Of a stretch of DNA of 10,074 nt, positions 1 to 5,620 are shown one piece after another. The notes below the pieces were generated by a model. That model worked only from the letters and a program-made list of their open reading frames with translations. It was not told the origin of the DNA and did not search any database. The DNA is from an uncultured Eubacteriales bacterium (GTDB lineage Bacteria; Bacillota; Clostridia; Oscillospirales; Acutalibacteraceae): contig CAKTTT010000072.1 of the NCBI GenBank assembly GCA_934615635.1, positions 1-10,074 of the forward strand, written 5' to 3'. Position 1 is the first letter of the stretch; every line of letters begins with the position of its first letter. A program made the translations under genes and the position numbers.

Positions 1-16
1 GGTACACCCCGCCTCC

Positions 17-60
17 ATCCCTTCTCTATCCCTTCTCTATCCCTTCTCTATCCCTTCTCT
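17..60. repeat. 11-bp tandem repeat, four perfect copies
   Basis: The unit ATCCCTTCTCT occurs four times head to tail without a mismatch (starts at 17, 28, 39 and 50). One strand is pure pyrimidine except for the A of each unit. The flanks on both sides do not continue the repeat. An 11-bp period is not a multiple of three, and no credible gene crosses it, so it is read as a non-coding minisatellite. Confidence 0.9.
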
Positions 61-500
61 GCCGCGTTTGAGCCCCCCTTTTATGCCCTCCAGCGGAAGA
101 ACACCGGCCCCATCCTCTCCACCCGCGTTTTACCGATACGCCCGGGGTTAGTTCCGGGGGTAGAGAAAGGCCCCACCCATGGCAGATGAAAGCGCAGTGA
201 GAAATGGGCAGAGAACCATCCCTTTCTCCCTGCCGATTTCCACAGAACGGCGGGTCCTCTTGCAAGCAAACGCGATCTCTTCCCGCTTTCCCGCCCGCTC
301 CCCTTCTCCTTTTCCAGGGGAGGCTTGCAGTCAATATCCAAAGGAAGGGACTGCCTGGCCTCCCCCTTGCAACCTTGATCCCCTCTTCCCATCGCCGTTT
401 TTCTTTTTTGCCCGGCGCTTTCCGTTTTTCACGCTCACCGGATGTTCACCGACTTCCGCCTTTTTGAATCATGGGCACTGCCCGTGGTTTTCCTTATGCG
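61..500. other. Gene-free flank downstream of galE
   Basis: No reading frame here resembles a protein family, and the open frames present are short, Pro/Arg/Ser-rich and lack convincing ribosome binding sites. The stretch is pyrimidine-rich on the plus strand with several T and C runs. It probably represents intergenic DNA between galE and whatever lies left of the window. Apart from the tandem repeat at its left edge and the galE terminator at its right edge, nothing functional is recognised. Confidence 0.6.
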
Positions 501-538
501 AAAAGCCCCGGCCGCAGCTCGTTTGCTGCAGCCGGGGC
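501..538 (-). terminator. Rho-independent terminator of galE
   Basis: A 14-bp GC-rich stem (505-518 with 525-538) encloses a 6-base loop and is followed, reading the minus strand, by UUUU (504-501). The single imperfect pair (513/530) is a C-A mismatch on the plus strand but a permitted G-U pair on the minus strand, so the hairpin folds better in the galE transcript. It begins about 20 bases after the galE stop codon. Confidence 0.85.
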
Positions 539-557
539 CGTTTCGGCGTCCGCCGTC

Positions 558-1574
558 CTATTCGTCGTATCCCTTGGGGTTCTGGGATTGCCAGCGCCAA
601 GAATCCCGGCACATATCCTCCACGCCCCGTTTCGCCTTCCAGCCCAACACCCGCTCCGCTTTGGAGGGGTCGGAATAGCAGGTGGCGATATCCCCCGCCC
701 GGCGGGGCCCGATCACATGGGGCACCGGCACGCCGTTGGCGCTTTCAAAGGCTTTTACCAGATCCAGCACGCTGTATCCCCGGCCGGTGCCCAGGTTGAA
801 CGCCTCCGCGCCGGTGTGGGTCATGGCGTAATCCACCGCCTTGAGATGACCGTCCGCCAGATCCACCACGTGGATGTAATCCCGCACCCCGGTGCCGTCG
901 TGGGTGTCGTAATCGTCGCCATGGATGGCGAGCTGCGGCAGCTTGCCGATGGCCACCTGGGAGATGTAGGGCATGAGATTGTTGGGGATGCCGTTGGGAT
1001 CCTCCCCGATCCGGCCGCTTTCATGGGCGCCGATGGGATTGAAATACCGCAGCAGCACCGCCGTCCACGCGGGATCGGAGACGCACACGTCCTTGAGAAT
1101 CTCTTCGATGATATATTTGGTGCGGCCGTAGGGATTGGTGACCGCGCCGGTGGGCATATCCTCCTTCAGCGGGGAGGGATTGTTCATGCCGTACACCGTG
1201 GCGGAGGAGCTGAACACAATCCGCTTGCAGCCCGCCTCCGCCATCACCCGGCAGAGGGTGACGGTGCCGCCCACGTTGTTGTCGTAATACTCCAGCGGCT
1301 TGCTCACCGATTCGCCCACTGCCTTGAGCCCGGCGAAATGGATCACCGCCTCGATGTCATGGGCGGCGAATACCCGGCGCAGCCCCTCCTCGTCCCGGAT
1401 ATCGCATTCATAAAAGGGGAAATCCTTCCCCGCCAGCTCCTTGACCCGGCGCAGCGCCTCCGGTTTCGCGTTGTAGTAGTTGTCGATCACCACGATATCG
1501 CGGCCCGCCTTGAGCAGCTCAATACAGGTGTGGCTGCCGATATAGCCGCAGCCCCCCGTAACCAGAATGGACAT
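558..1574 (-). CDS. galE: UDP-glucose 4-epimerase
   Basis: Cytoplasmic NAD-dependent epimerase that interconverts UDP-glucose and UDP-galactose; some members also act on UDP-GlcNAc/UDP-GalNAc. The 338-residue product has the length of E. coli GalE. It shows the Rossmann motif GGCGYIGSHT (residues 7-16), DNYYNA after beta-2, the SSSATVYG segment with Ser124, and the catalytic YxxxK as Tyr149/Lys153, plus RYFNPIGAH and LGTGRGYSV further on. The frame is open 45 codons further upstream, but the ATG at 1574 is chosen because AAAGGAGG lies 8-9 bases before it and the protein then starts exactly at the Rossmann strand. It is divergent from the nucleotidyltransferase/kinase pair, has its own promoter and terminator, and probably supplies the epimerase step for the sugars those genes activate. 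Whether it accepts N-acetyl sugars cannot be read reliably from the sequence. Confidence 0.97.
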   Translation of the reverse strand: MSILVTGGCGYIGSHTCIELLKAGRDIVVIDNYYNAKPEALRRVKELAGKDFPFYECDIRDEEGLRRVFAAHDIEAVIHFAGLKAVGESVSKPLEYYDNNVGGTVTLCRVMAEAGCKRIVFSSSATVYGMNNPSPLKEDMPTGAVTNPYGRTKYIIEEILKDVCVSDPAWTAVLLRYFNPIGAHESGRIGEDPNGIPNNLMPYISQVAIGKLPQLAIHGDDYDTHDGTGVRDYIHVVDLADGHLKAVDYAMTHTGAEAFNLGTGRGYSVLDLVKAFESANGVPVPHVIGPRRAGDIATCYSDPSKAERVLGWKAKRGVEDMCRDSWRWQSQNPKGYDE

Positions 1575-1632
1575 GCGCGATTCCTCCTTTAATGCTAACA
1601 TATGCGTGGGGTGGTTTTCAGTGGTCAAACCG

Positions 1633-1654
1633 GCGGGAGGGCGTTTCCTCCCGC
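1633..1654 (-). promoter_or_regulatory. Hairpin in the galE 5' leader
   Basis: GCGGGAGG and CCTCCCGC form a perfect 8-bp stem with a 6-base loop. On the minus strand it lies about 5 bases after the predicted transcription start of galE and about 60 bases before its ribosome binding site. No U-tract follows, so it is not a terminator. A stabilising 5' hairpin or a regulatory structure are both possible; the role is inferred only. Confidence 0.45.
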
Positions 1655-1665
1655 TGCCGACTATC

Positions 1666-1693
1666 ATTATACCGAAAATTTCCGTTATTGCAA
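1666..1693 (-). promoter_or_regulatory. Predicted galE promoter
   Basis: On the minus strand TTGCAA (1693-1688) and a perfect TATAAT (1671-1666) are separated by 16 bases, a sigma-A-type promoter. Transcription would start near 1659, giving a leader of about 85 bases. Confidence 0.7.
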
Positions 1694-1696
1694 TGG

Positions 1697-1717
1697 ACGG
1701 GGGTTGCATTCGCCCGT
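1697..1717. promoter_or_regulatory. Dyad between the divergent promoters
   Basis: ACGGGGG and CGCCCGT form an imperfect 7-bp dyad (one mismatch) around a 7-base centre, lying upstream of both predicted -35 boxes. The octamer CCGTTATT occurs as a direct repeat at 1682 and 1714, exactly 32 bases apart (about three helix turns). A shared operator is plausible but unproven. Confidence 0.3.
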
Positions 1718-1749
1718 TATTTTAAATCTTCCGCCGAAAAATGCATGGA

Positions 1750-1779
1750 TTGCCCCGGAAAAATAGCGTACACTATTCT
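1750..1779 (+). promoter_or_regulatory. Possible promoter of the nucleotidyltransferase-nahK operon
   Basis: TTGCCC (1750-1755) and TATTCT (1774-1779) are 18 bases apart. Both boxes are imperfect, so the exact position is uncertain. The leader would be about 40 bases, ending in the ribosome binding site AAGGAAGG at 1811-1818. Confidence 0.4.
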
Positions 1780-1826
1780 CAACGGAAAAACAGGCTTTCA
1801 GCATTTTAGAAAGGAAGGATTCCACC

Positions 1827-2753
1827 ATGAGCAACCCGCAAACGCCCGCTCTGGTCATCATGGCCGCCGGCATGGGCAGCCGCTTCGGCGGCCTCAAGCA
1901 GATCACGCCGGTAGGTCCCTCCGGAGAGATGATCATCGATTATTCCCTGTACGACGCCAAGGCCGCCGGTTTCGGCCGGGTGGTGTTCGTCATCAAGAAG
2001 GAGATCGAGGAAACCTTCCGGGAGCACATCGGCAATCGCATCGCCGCGCAGCTTCCCGTGGAATACGTCTATCAGGAACTGGACGCCCTGCCGGCGGGCT
2101 ACGCCGTTCCGGAGGGACGGGTGAAGCCCTGGGGAACCGGCCACGCGGTGCTGTGCTGCCGGGAAACGGTCCGGGAGCCCTTCATGGTCATCAACGCCGA
2201 TGATTATTATGGCCCGGAATGCTACCGGTTATTATACCGCTTCCTCACGACCCCTCAAACCGGGGATAAGCTGCACATCGCCATGGCCGGCTACATTCTT
2301 TCCAACACCCTGACGGAAAATGGTTATGTCTCCCGGGGCGTCTGCACCACCGACGCGGCGGGCTATCTCACCGGGCTGCAGGAACGCACCCGCATCGAGC
2401 TGCGGGACGGCCGGCCGGCCTTCACCGAGGACGGCGGCGAAACCTGGACGACCCTGCTGGCGGATGCCATCGTCTCCATGAACTGCTGGGCTTTTCCCGC
2501 CGGCTCCCTGGATCATTTCGAGGACAAATTCCGCGCTTTTCTGGACGAGCCGGACCGCAACCCCCTGAAATCGGAGTTCTACCTCCCCGCGGCGGTCAAC
2601 GCCATGGTAGAGGCGGGAGAAGCGGACGTGCGGGTGCTGCACACCCCCGATAAATGGTACGGCATGACCTATGCCGAGGATCGGGCCATGGTCACAGACG
2701 CTATCCGCGCCATGACCGCCGCCGGGATTTACCCGGAAAAGCTCTGGAAATGA
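1827..2753 (+). CDS. Sugar-1-phosphate nucleotidyltransferase family protein
   Basis: A 308-residue cytoplasmic enzyme of the NTP_transferase fold, expected to join a sugar 1-phosphate to a nucleoside triphosphate with release of pyrophosphate. The nucleotide-binding signature is clear: LVIMAAGMGSRFGGLKQ at residues 9-25, followed by PVGPSGEMIIDY, then PWGTGHAVLC at 101-110 and the metal-binding NADDYYG at 123-129. The C-terminal half contains WYGMTYAEDR near residue 285, and no left-handed beta-helix repeat as in GlmU, so it is a single-domain enzyme. The start has AAGGAAGG 8 bases upstream. The gene is followed after 40 bases by the nahK homologue and is divergent from galE; this context suggests it uses the sugar 1-phosphate made by that kinase, most simply UTP plus GlcNAc-1-P or GalNAc-1-P. 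Nucleotide and sugar specificity are inferences; UDP-glucose or dTDP-sugar synthesis are alternatives. Confidence 0.88.
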   Translation: MSNPQTPALVIMAAGMGSRFGGLKQITPVGPSGEMIIDYSLYDAKAAGFGRVVFVIKKEIEETFREHIGNRIAAQLPVEYVYQELDALPAGYAVPEGRVKPWGTGHAVLCCRETVREPFMVINADDYYGPECYRLLYRFLTTPQTGDKLHIAMAGYILSNTLTENGYVSRGVCTTDAAGYLTGLQERTRIELRDGRPAFTEDGGETWTTLLADAIVSMNCWAFPAGSLDHFEDKFRAFLDEPDRNPLKSEFYLPAAVNAMVEAGEADVRVLHTPDKWYGMTYAEDRAMVTDAIRAMTAAGIYPEKLWK

Positions 2754-2760
2754 GCCAAAA

Positions 2761-2774
2761 GGGGCTGCAGCCCC
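2761..2774 (+). repeat. Perfect 14-bp palindrome between the two operon genes
   Basis: GGGGCTGCAGCCCC lies between the nucleotidyltransferase stop and the nahK ribosome binding site. As RNA it would form a 5-bp hairpin with a TGCA loop, too short and without a U-tract to be a terminator. It may slow ribosomes or influence mRNA processing, which is speculation. Confidence 0.4.
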
Positions 2775-2793
2775 GGAAAGGACGGATGAACCT

Positions 2794-3906
2794 ATGACCG
2801 CCGACAACATGGCGCTGGAAATCGCGCGCCTTTTCGCCCTGGAGGGCGAACCGGTGGACGCCAAGCCCTACGGCTGCGGCCACATCAACGATACCTACTG
2901 CGTTTTCTGCGAGCGGGAAAACGCGCCCCGCCGCCGCTATATTCTCCAGCGGGTGAACAACAACGTCTTCAAGGACGTGCCCGCCCTGATGGAGAACATG
3001 GTGAATATCACCGCCTATCTGCGCCGGGTGGTGGCGGCGGACGGCGGCGATCCCGACCGGGAATGCCTGACCCTGGTTCCCACCAAATCCGGAGAGCCCT
3101 ATTACGCCGCGCCCGACGGCCGCTATTGGCGCGCATTTATCTTCATCGAAAACGCCATCACCTATCAAACCGCCGCCAAACCGGAGCATTTCTATTATGC
3201 CGGCTGTGCCTTCGGCCGCTTTCAGCGGCTGCTGGCGGACTATCCCTCCGCCACCCTGCACGAAACGATCCCCAACTTTCACAATACCGCTTCCCGGTAT
3301 CGGGATTTTGAAGCCGCCGTGGCGGAAAACGCCTCCGGCCGGGCGGCGGAGGCAGCGGAGGAAATCGCCTTCGTCCGGGCGCGTCAGGCGGACATGGGGG
3401 TGCTGGTGGATATGCTGGCCGCCGGCGAGCTGCCCCTGCGGGTGACGCACAACGACACCAAGCTCAACAACGTCATGCTGGACGACGTTACCGGCCGCCC
3501 GGTCTGCGTCATCGATCTGGACACCGTCATGCCCGGTCTCTCCCTGTATGATTTCGGCGACAGCATCCGTTTCGGCTCCAATCCCGCCGCCGAGGATGAG
3601 CGGGATCTCTCCCTGGTCACCTGTGATCTGAATCTGTTCGAGCAGTACGCCAGAGGCTTTCTGGAGGAGTGCGGCGACCGGCTGACGCCGGCGGAGATCC
3701 GGATGTTGCCCTTTTCCGCCAAGATGATGACGCTGGAATGCGGTATGCGCTTCCTGGCGGATCATATCGCCGGCGATACCTATTTCAAAATCCATCGGCC
3801 GGGCCATAATCTGGATCGCTGCCGCACCCAGCTCAAGCTGGTGGCGGATATGGAGACAAAAATGGATGCCATGGCCGCCATTGTGGATCGCTGCCTGAAA
3901 AAGTAA
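2794..3906 (+). CDS. nahK: N-acetylhexosamine 1-kinase homologue
   Basis: Cytoplasmic anomeric kinase of the aminoglycoside-phosphotransferase-like (APH/choline kinase) fold; the bifidobacterial enzyme converts GlcNAc or GalNAc plus ATP to the alpha-1-phosphate. The 370-residue product closely follows remembered Bifidobacterium longum NahK (about 359 residues): PYGCGHINDTYCV at 26-38, a YILQRVN strand near 49-55, ETIPNFHNT at 157-165, the catalytic loop VTHNDTKLNN at 217-226 (catalytic Asp221), the metal site IDLDTVMPG at 240-248, DFGDSIRFG at 253-261 and ECGMRFLADH at 315-324. The ATG at 2794 is preceded by GGAAAGGA; an ATG at 2786 reads straight into a stop. It is the second gene of an operon with the nucleotidyltransferase. 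No lacto-N-biose phosphorylase gene is in the window, so the sugar may come from a transporter or hydrolase elsewhere. A galactokinase-like or other hexose 1-kinase role is the main alternative. Confidence 0.9.
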   Translation: MTADNMALEIARLFALEGEPVDAKPYGCGHINDTYCVFCERENAPRRRYILQRVNNNVFKDVPALMENMVNITAYLRRVVAADGGDPDRECLTLVPTKSGEPYYAAPDGRYWRAFIFIENAITYQTAAKPEHFYYAGCAFGRFQRLLADYPSATLHETIPNFHNTASRYRDFEAAVAENASGRAAEAAEEIAFVRARQADMGVLVDMLAAGELPLRVTHNDTKLNNVMLDDVTGRPVCVIDLDTVMPGLSLYDFGDSIRFGSNPAAEDERDLSLVTCDLNLFEQYARGFLEECGDRLTPAEIRMLPFSAKMMTLECGMRFLADHIAGDTYFKIHRPGHNLDRCRTQLKLVADMETKMDAMAAIVDRCLKK

Positions 3907-3944
3907 GGCCTTCCGCGCAGGAGACCCGTTATAAAAGAATAACT

Positions 3945-3991
3945 CTCAATGAACAGGACCGCCGGTTGAACCGGCGGTCCTGTTCATTGAG
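3945..3991 (-). terminator. Long perfect inverted repeat, terminator between convergent genes
   Basis: A 23-bp perfect inverted repeat around a single central base (3968) lies 38 bases after the nahK stop. On the minus strand it is followed by a U-rich run (AGTTATTCTTTTAT); on the plus strand it is followed by GAGGCGG with no U-tract. It therefore looks like an intrinsic terminator for the minus-strand secreted-protein gene and perhaps a U-less stop or 3'-end stabiliser for nahK. Confidence 0.75.
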
Positions 3992-3992
3992 G

Positions 3993-4023
3993 AGGCGGCG
4001 AAAGCCTATCGCTTCCGCCGCCT
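3993..4023 (-). terminator. Second hairpin downstream of the secreted-protein gene
   Basis: A 13-bp stem (3993-4005 with 4011-4023) with a 5-base loop sits directly beside the larger inverted repeat. Its one imperfect pair (4001/4015) is A-C on plus-strand RNA but U-G on minus-strand RNA, so it folds better in the minus-strand transcript. No U-tract follows it immediately; it probably works together with the neighbouring hairpin. Confidence 0.5.
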
Positions 4024-4056
4024 TCAAGCCAGCAATTTTATTGTTTGTTTACCTGC

Positions 4057-4947
4057 TTATTTGCGCTTCTTGCTGATAACAAGAGCCGCGCCGGCGGCAG
4101 CCGCCATCACAATCGCGGAAACCGCTAAGGCATCGCCGGTAGAAGGCGTGGGATCAGGGGTGGGATCAGGATCGGGGGTGGGAGCGGGATCTTCGCCGCC
4201 CGCAGCGCCGAAGGTAGCCATCATGAAGTTGTCGAAGTAGGTCTCATCACCCCAGCCGGGATCGTCCTTCTTGGAGTCCTCATCGGTGGAGTAGCCGTGA
4301 TGATAGAAACGCAGACCATAGATGGAGTTGATAGCCACACGGCAGGTCGCGGTGGCCACCTTCTTGCCGTTCACATACGCATCGTATTCCTGAGAACCGA
4401 TGGTGAAGACCAGAGAGATGGTGGACACTTTGCCCAACTCCAGATCATATGCGTCATAACCCGAACGGCTGGAATCATACTCGGTGGTGGTGCTGCCGCC
4501 GTTGTCCAGGAACAGGGCAGGTTTGCCGTTGTTGGGCTGCAGTATAAAGACGTCATCCCAGTTCCAGTCTCTTTTCATATCACCAGCAGTCTGAACCAGA
4601 CGAACCGCCGTGCCGTAACCATCTTGCTGCACAGGCAGATAGTCGAACTCAACCAGCACCTTGCCGGAGGTCAGATCTGCCTCAGCATGCAGGCCATCGT
4701 AGTTGTTGGTCCGGTTAACGGTGGAACCGCAGCGATTCAGACGCAGAGCATTGCCATCGATCTTGCCGGCAACGACTACTTCACCGTCTTTCTGATTTTC
4801 GTACAGCGGGAAGCCATGATCGCCCTCAAAATCTTCGGACATGATTACAGTAATAGCCTCGCCGTTCCACTCTTCGGCCGACACCGGCATAATGGCCACA
4901 GAGCCGATTAATGCCGCTGCCAACGCAACTGACAAACCTTTTTTCAT
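4057..4947 (-). CDS. Secreted, probably wall-anchored lectin-like protein
   Basis: Exported 296-residue protein of unknown function. Residues 1-24 form a signal peptide (MKKG, hydrophobic core, cleavage after VSA). Residues 25-245 form a beta-rich body starting SEDFEGD and ending ETYFDNFMMATF, a pattern common in concanavalin A/LamG-like jelly-roll carbohydrate-binding domains; no glycosidase active-site motif is recognised. Residues 250-268 are a Gly/Asp/Pro/Thr linker. The tail has TPSTGD (267-272), a hydrophobic helix (about 274-292) and KKRK, the layout of a sortase substrate, with an xPxTG motif rather than LPxTG, reminiscent of the (S/P)PxTG signals known in Clostridioides difficile. 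AGGAGGG lies 5 bases before the ATG. The gene is visibly less GC-rich than its neighbours and stands alone between its own promoter and terminators. Binding of host or dietary glycans is an inference; simple membrane anchoring by the tail is an alternative. Confidence 0.75.
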   Translation of the reverse strand: MKKGLSVALAAALIGSVAIMPVSAEEWNGEAITVIMSEDFEGDHGFPLYENQKDGEVVVAGKIDGNALRLNRCGSTVNRTNNYDGLHAEADLTSGKVLVEFDYLPVQQDGYGTAVRLVQTAGDMKRDWNWDDVFILQPNNGKPALFLDNGGSTTTEYDSSRSGYDAYDLELGKVSTISLVFTIGSQEYDAYVNGKKVATATCRVAINSIYGLRFYHHGYSTDEDSKKDDPGWGDETYFDNFMMATFGAAGGEDPAPTPDPDPTPDPTPSTGDALAVSAIVMAAAAGAALVISKKRK

Positions 4948-4983
4948 GTAGACCCTCCTAGATATAAATTCCTGGCATATTTA

Positions 4984-5012
4984 ACTATATACTTTTTCCG
5001 GGAAAAGTACAA
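4984..5012 (-). promoter_or_regulatory. Predicted promoter of the secreted-protein gene
   Basis: On the minus strand TTGTAC (5012-5007) and TATAGT (4989-4984) are separated by exactly 17 bases, in an AT-rich context. Transcription would start near 4977, about 30 bases before the start codon, leaving room for little more than the ribosome binding site. Confidence 0.65.
4990..5009. promoter_or_regulatory. Palindrome in the promoter spacer, candidate operator
   Basis: TACTTTTTCCGGGAAAAGTA is a 20-bp dyad with one mismatched pair of positions (18 of 20 bases symmetric), centred between 4999 and 5000. It fills the spacer between the -35 and -10 boxes of the secreted-protein gene, where a bound repressor would block RNA polymerase. 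The regulator is unknown. Confidence 0.45.
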
Positions 5013-5535
5013 GGTAATTTATACATAAAGATTCCCTATGTTTTAAATATTTTTTGCGGGATTATGGAATGTTTCGATGGCAAAATTCCGCTGATTCAAG
5101 GATTTTCCTGTTTCTTCCTGCTAAAGTGTAATCACTTACGCCTAATTTTCTTCTGACCACCCGCCGTTCTCCTGTCCATTACCCATAAAATTCGTATAGT
5201 TTCGACGCTTTTTCAGGCTTAACACGCCTAGCCGCCGCTTTGCCACCGTTCGGCGCCCACATACGGGCTTGCCCGGGCGTCTACGCGCTGCATTCAAGAT
5301 CATCGGCGAAGCCGGTAGCAGGTCTAAATGAGCCTGCTACCGGCTTCGTCTCAAGACGTGCGGAAAAAGTTTTGCCCCCTTGCTCCGCGGCCCGTTATCA
5401 GATATGCCTTGTCCACCGTTGTTTTCTCTACTATTTAGGTTCTTTACTGCCCCCTATCGCCCACCCGCTTCGGTCCATGCTTGAAGCGAAAGCCGACGGA
5501 GCGCCCCACCGGCAGAGCCGGTGGTTTCCATACCA
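5013..5535. other. Gene-free stretch with an AT-rich half and an orphan hairpin
   Basis: From the promoter of the secreted-protein gene to the next terminator no recognisable gene is seen. The first ~220 bases are clearly AT-richer than the rest of the window; the remainder is mixed. Open frames are short and without family resemblance. Two hairpins stand out: the strong one at 5305-5350 and a perfect 8-bp stem with a 3-base loop at 5506-5524. A small RNA gene or a decayed insertion are possible; neither is shown. Confidence 0.5.
5305..5350. repeat. Strong orphan hairpin
   Basis: An inverted repeat pairs 5305-5322 with 5333-5350 (18 pairs, one of them G-T) around the 10-base loop TCTAAATGAG. 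The inner 15 pairs are perfect. Neither strand has a U-tract right after the stem, and no gene end lies nearby, so it is not an obvious terminator. It could be part of a structured RNA or a small mobile-element remnant. Confidence 0.7.
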
Positions 5536-5571
5536 AAAAAGCTGTCGGAAAGAAATTTCCGACAGCTTTTT
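5536..5571. terminator. Bidirectional rho-independent terminator
   Basis: A perfect 16-bp stem (5536-5551 with 5556-5571) with a GAAA loop is flanked by an A-run on the left and a T-run on the right, so both strands give stem plus U-tract. On the minus strand it lies about 50 bases after the stop of the DUF4375-like gene and closes the right-hand gene block. Confidence 0.9.
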
Positions 5572-5620
5572 CCATGCAAACGCTTTCTTGGCTTCAGTAT
5601 ATCCCGTCCGTTCCCCATCT

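Noticed and set aside
17..60. Tandem array considered as a CRISPR
   Set aside because: Units are 11 bp and directly adjacent, with no spacers and no cas genes.
505..538. Similarity between the galE terminator stem and the GGGGCTGCAGCCCC palindrome at 2761, considered as a shared repeat
   Set aside because: The match is limited to a short GC-rich self-complementary core and is what unrelated hairpins would share by chance.
179..799. Plus-strand frames in the left flank as a possible gene
   Set aside because: Pro/Arg/Ser/Phe-rich translations without motif or ribosome binding site, running into the galE terminator and galE antisense.
471..1592. Long plus-strand open frame of 373 codons opposite galE
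   Set aside because: It is antisense to a complete galE with all catalytic residues, is rich in His/Ile/Val/Gly repeats typical of reverse-complement GC-rich codons, and has no ribosome binding site.
2701..3807. Minus-strand open frame of 368 codons opposite nahK
   Set aside because: Antisense shadow of the kinase gene; composition (Gly, His, Val, Gln-rich) and lack of family motifs indicate a by-product of GC-rich third positions.
5060..5200. Short minus-strand open stretch reading VVRRKLGVSDYTLAGRNRK from a GTG, considered as a transposase or recombinase remnant
   Set aside because: Only about 32 codons, weak start signal, and no motif long enough to assign a family.
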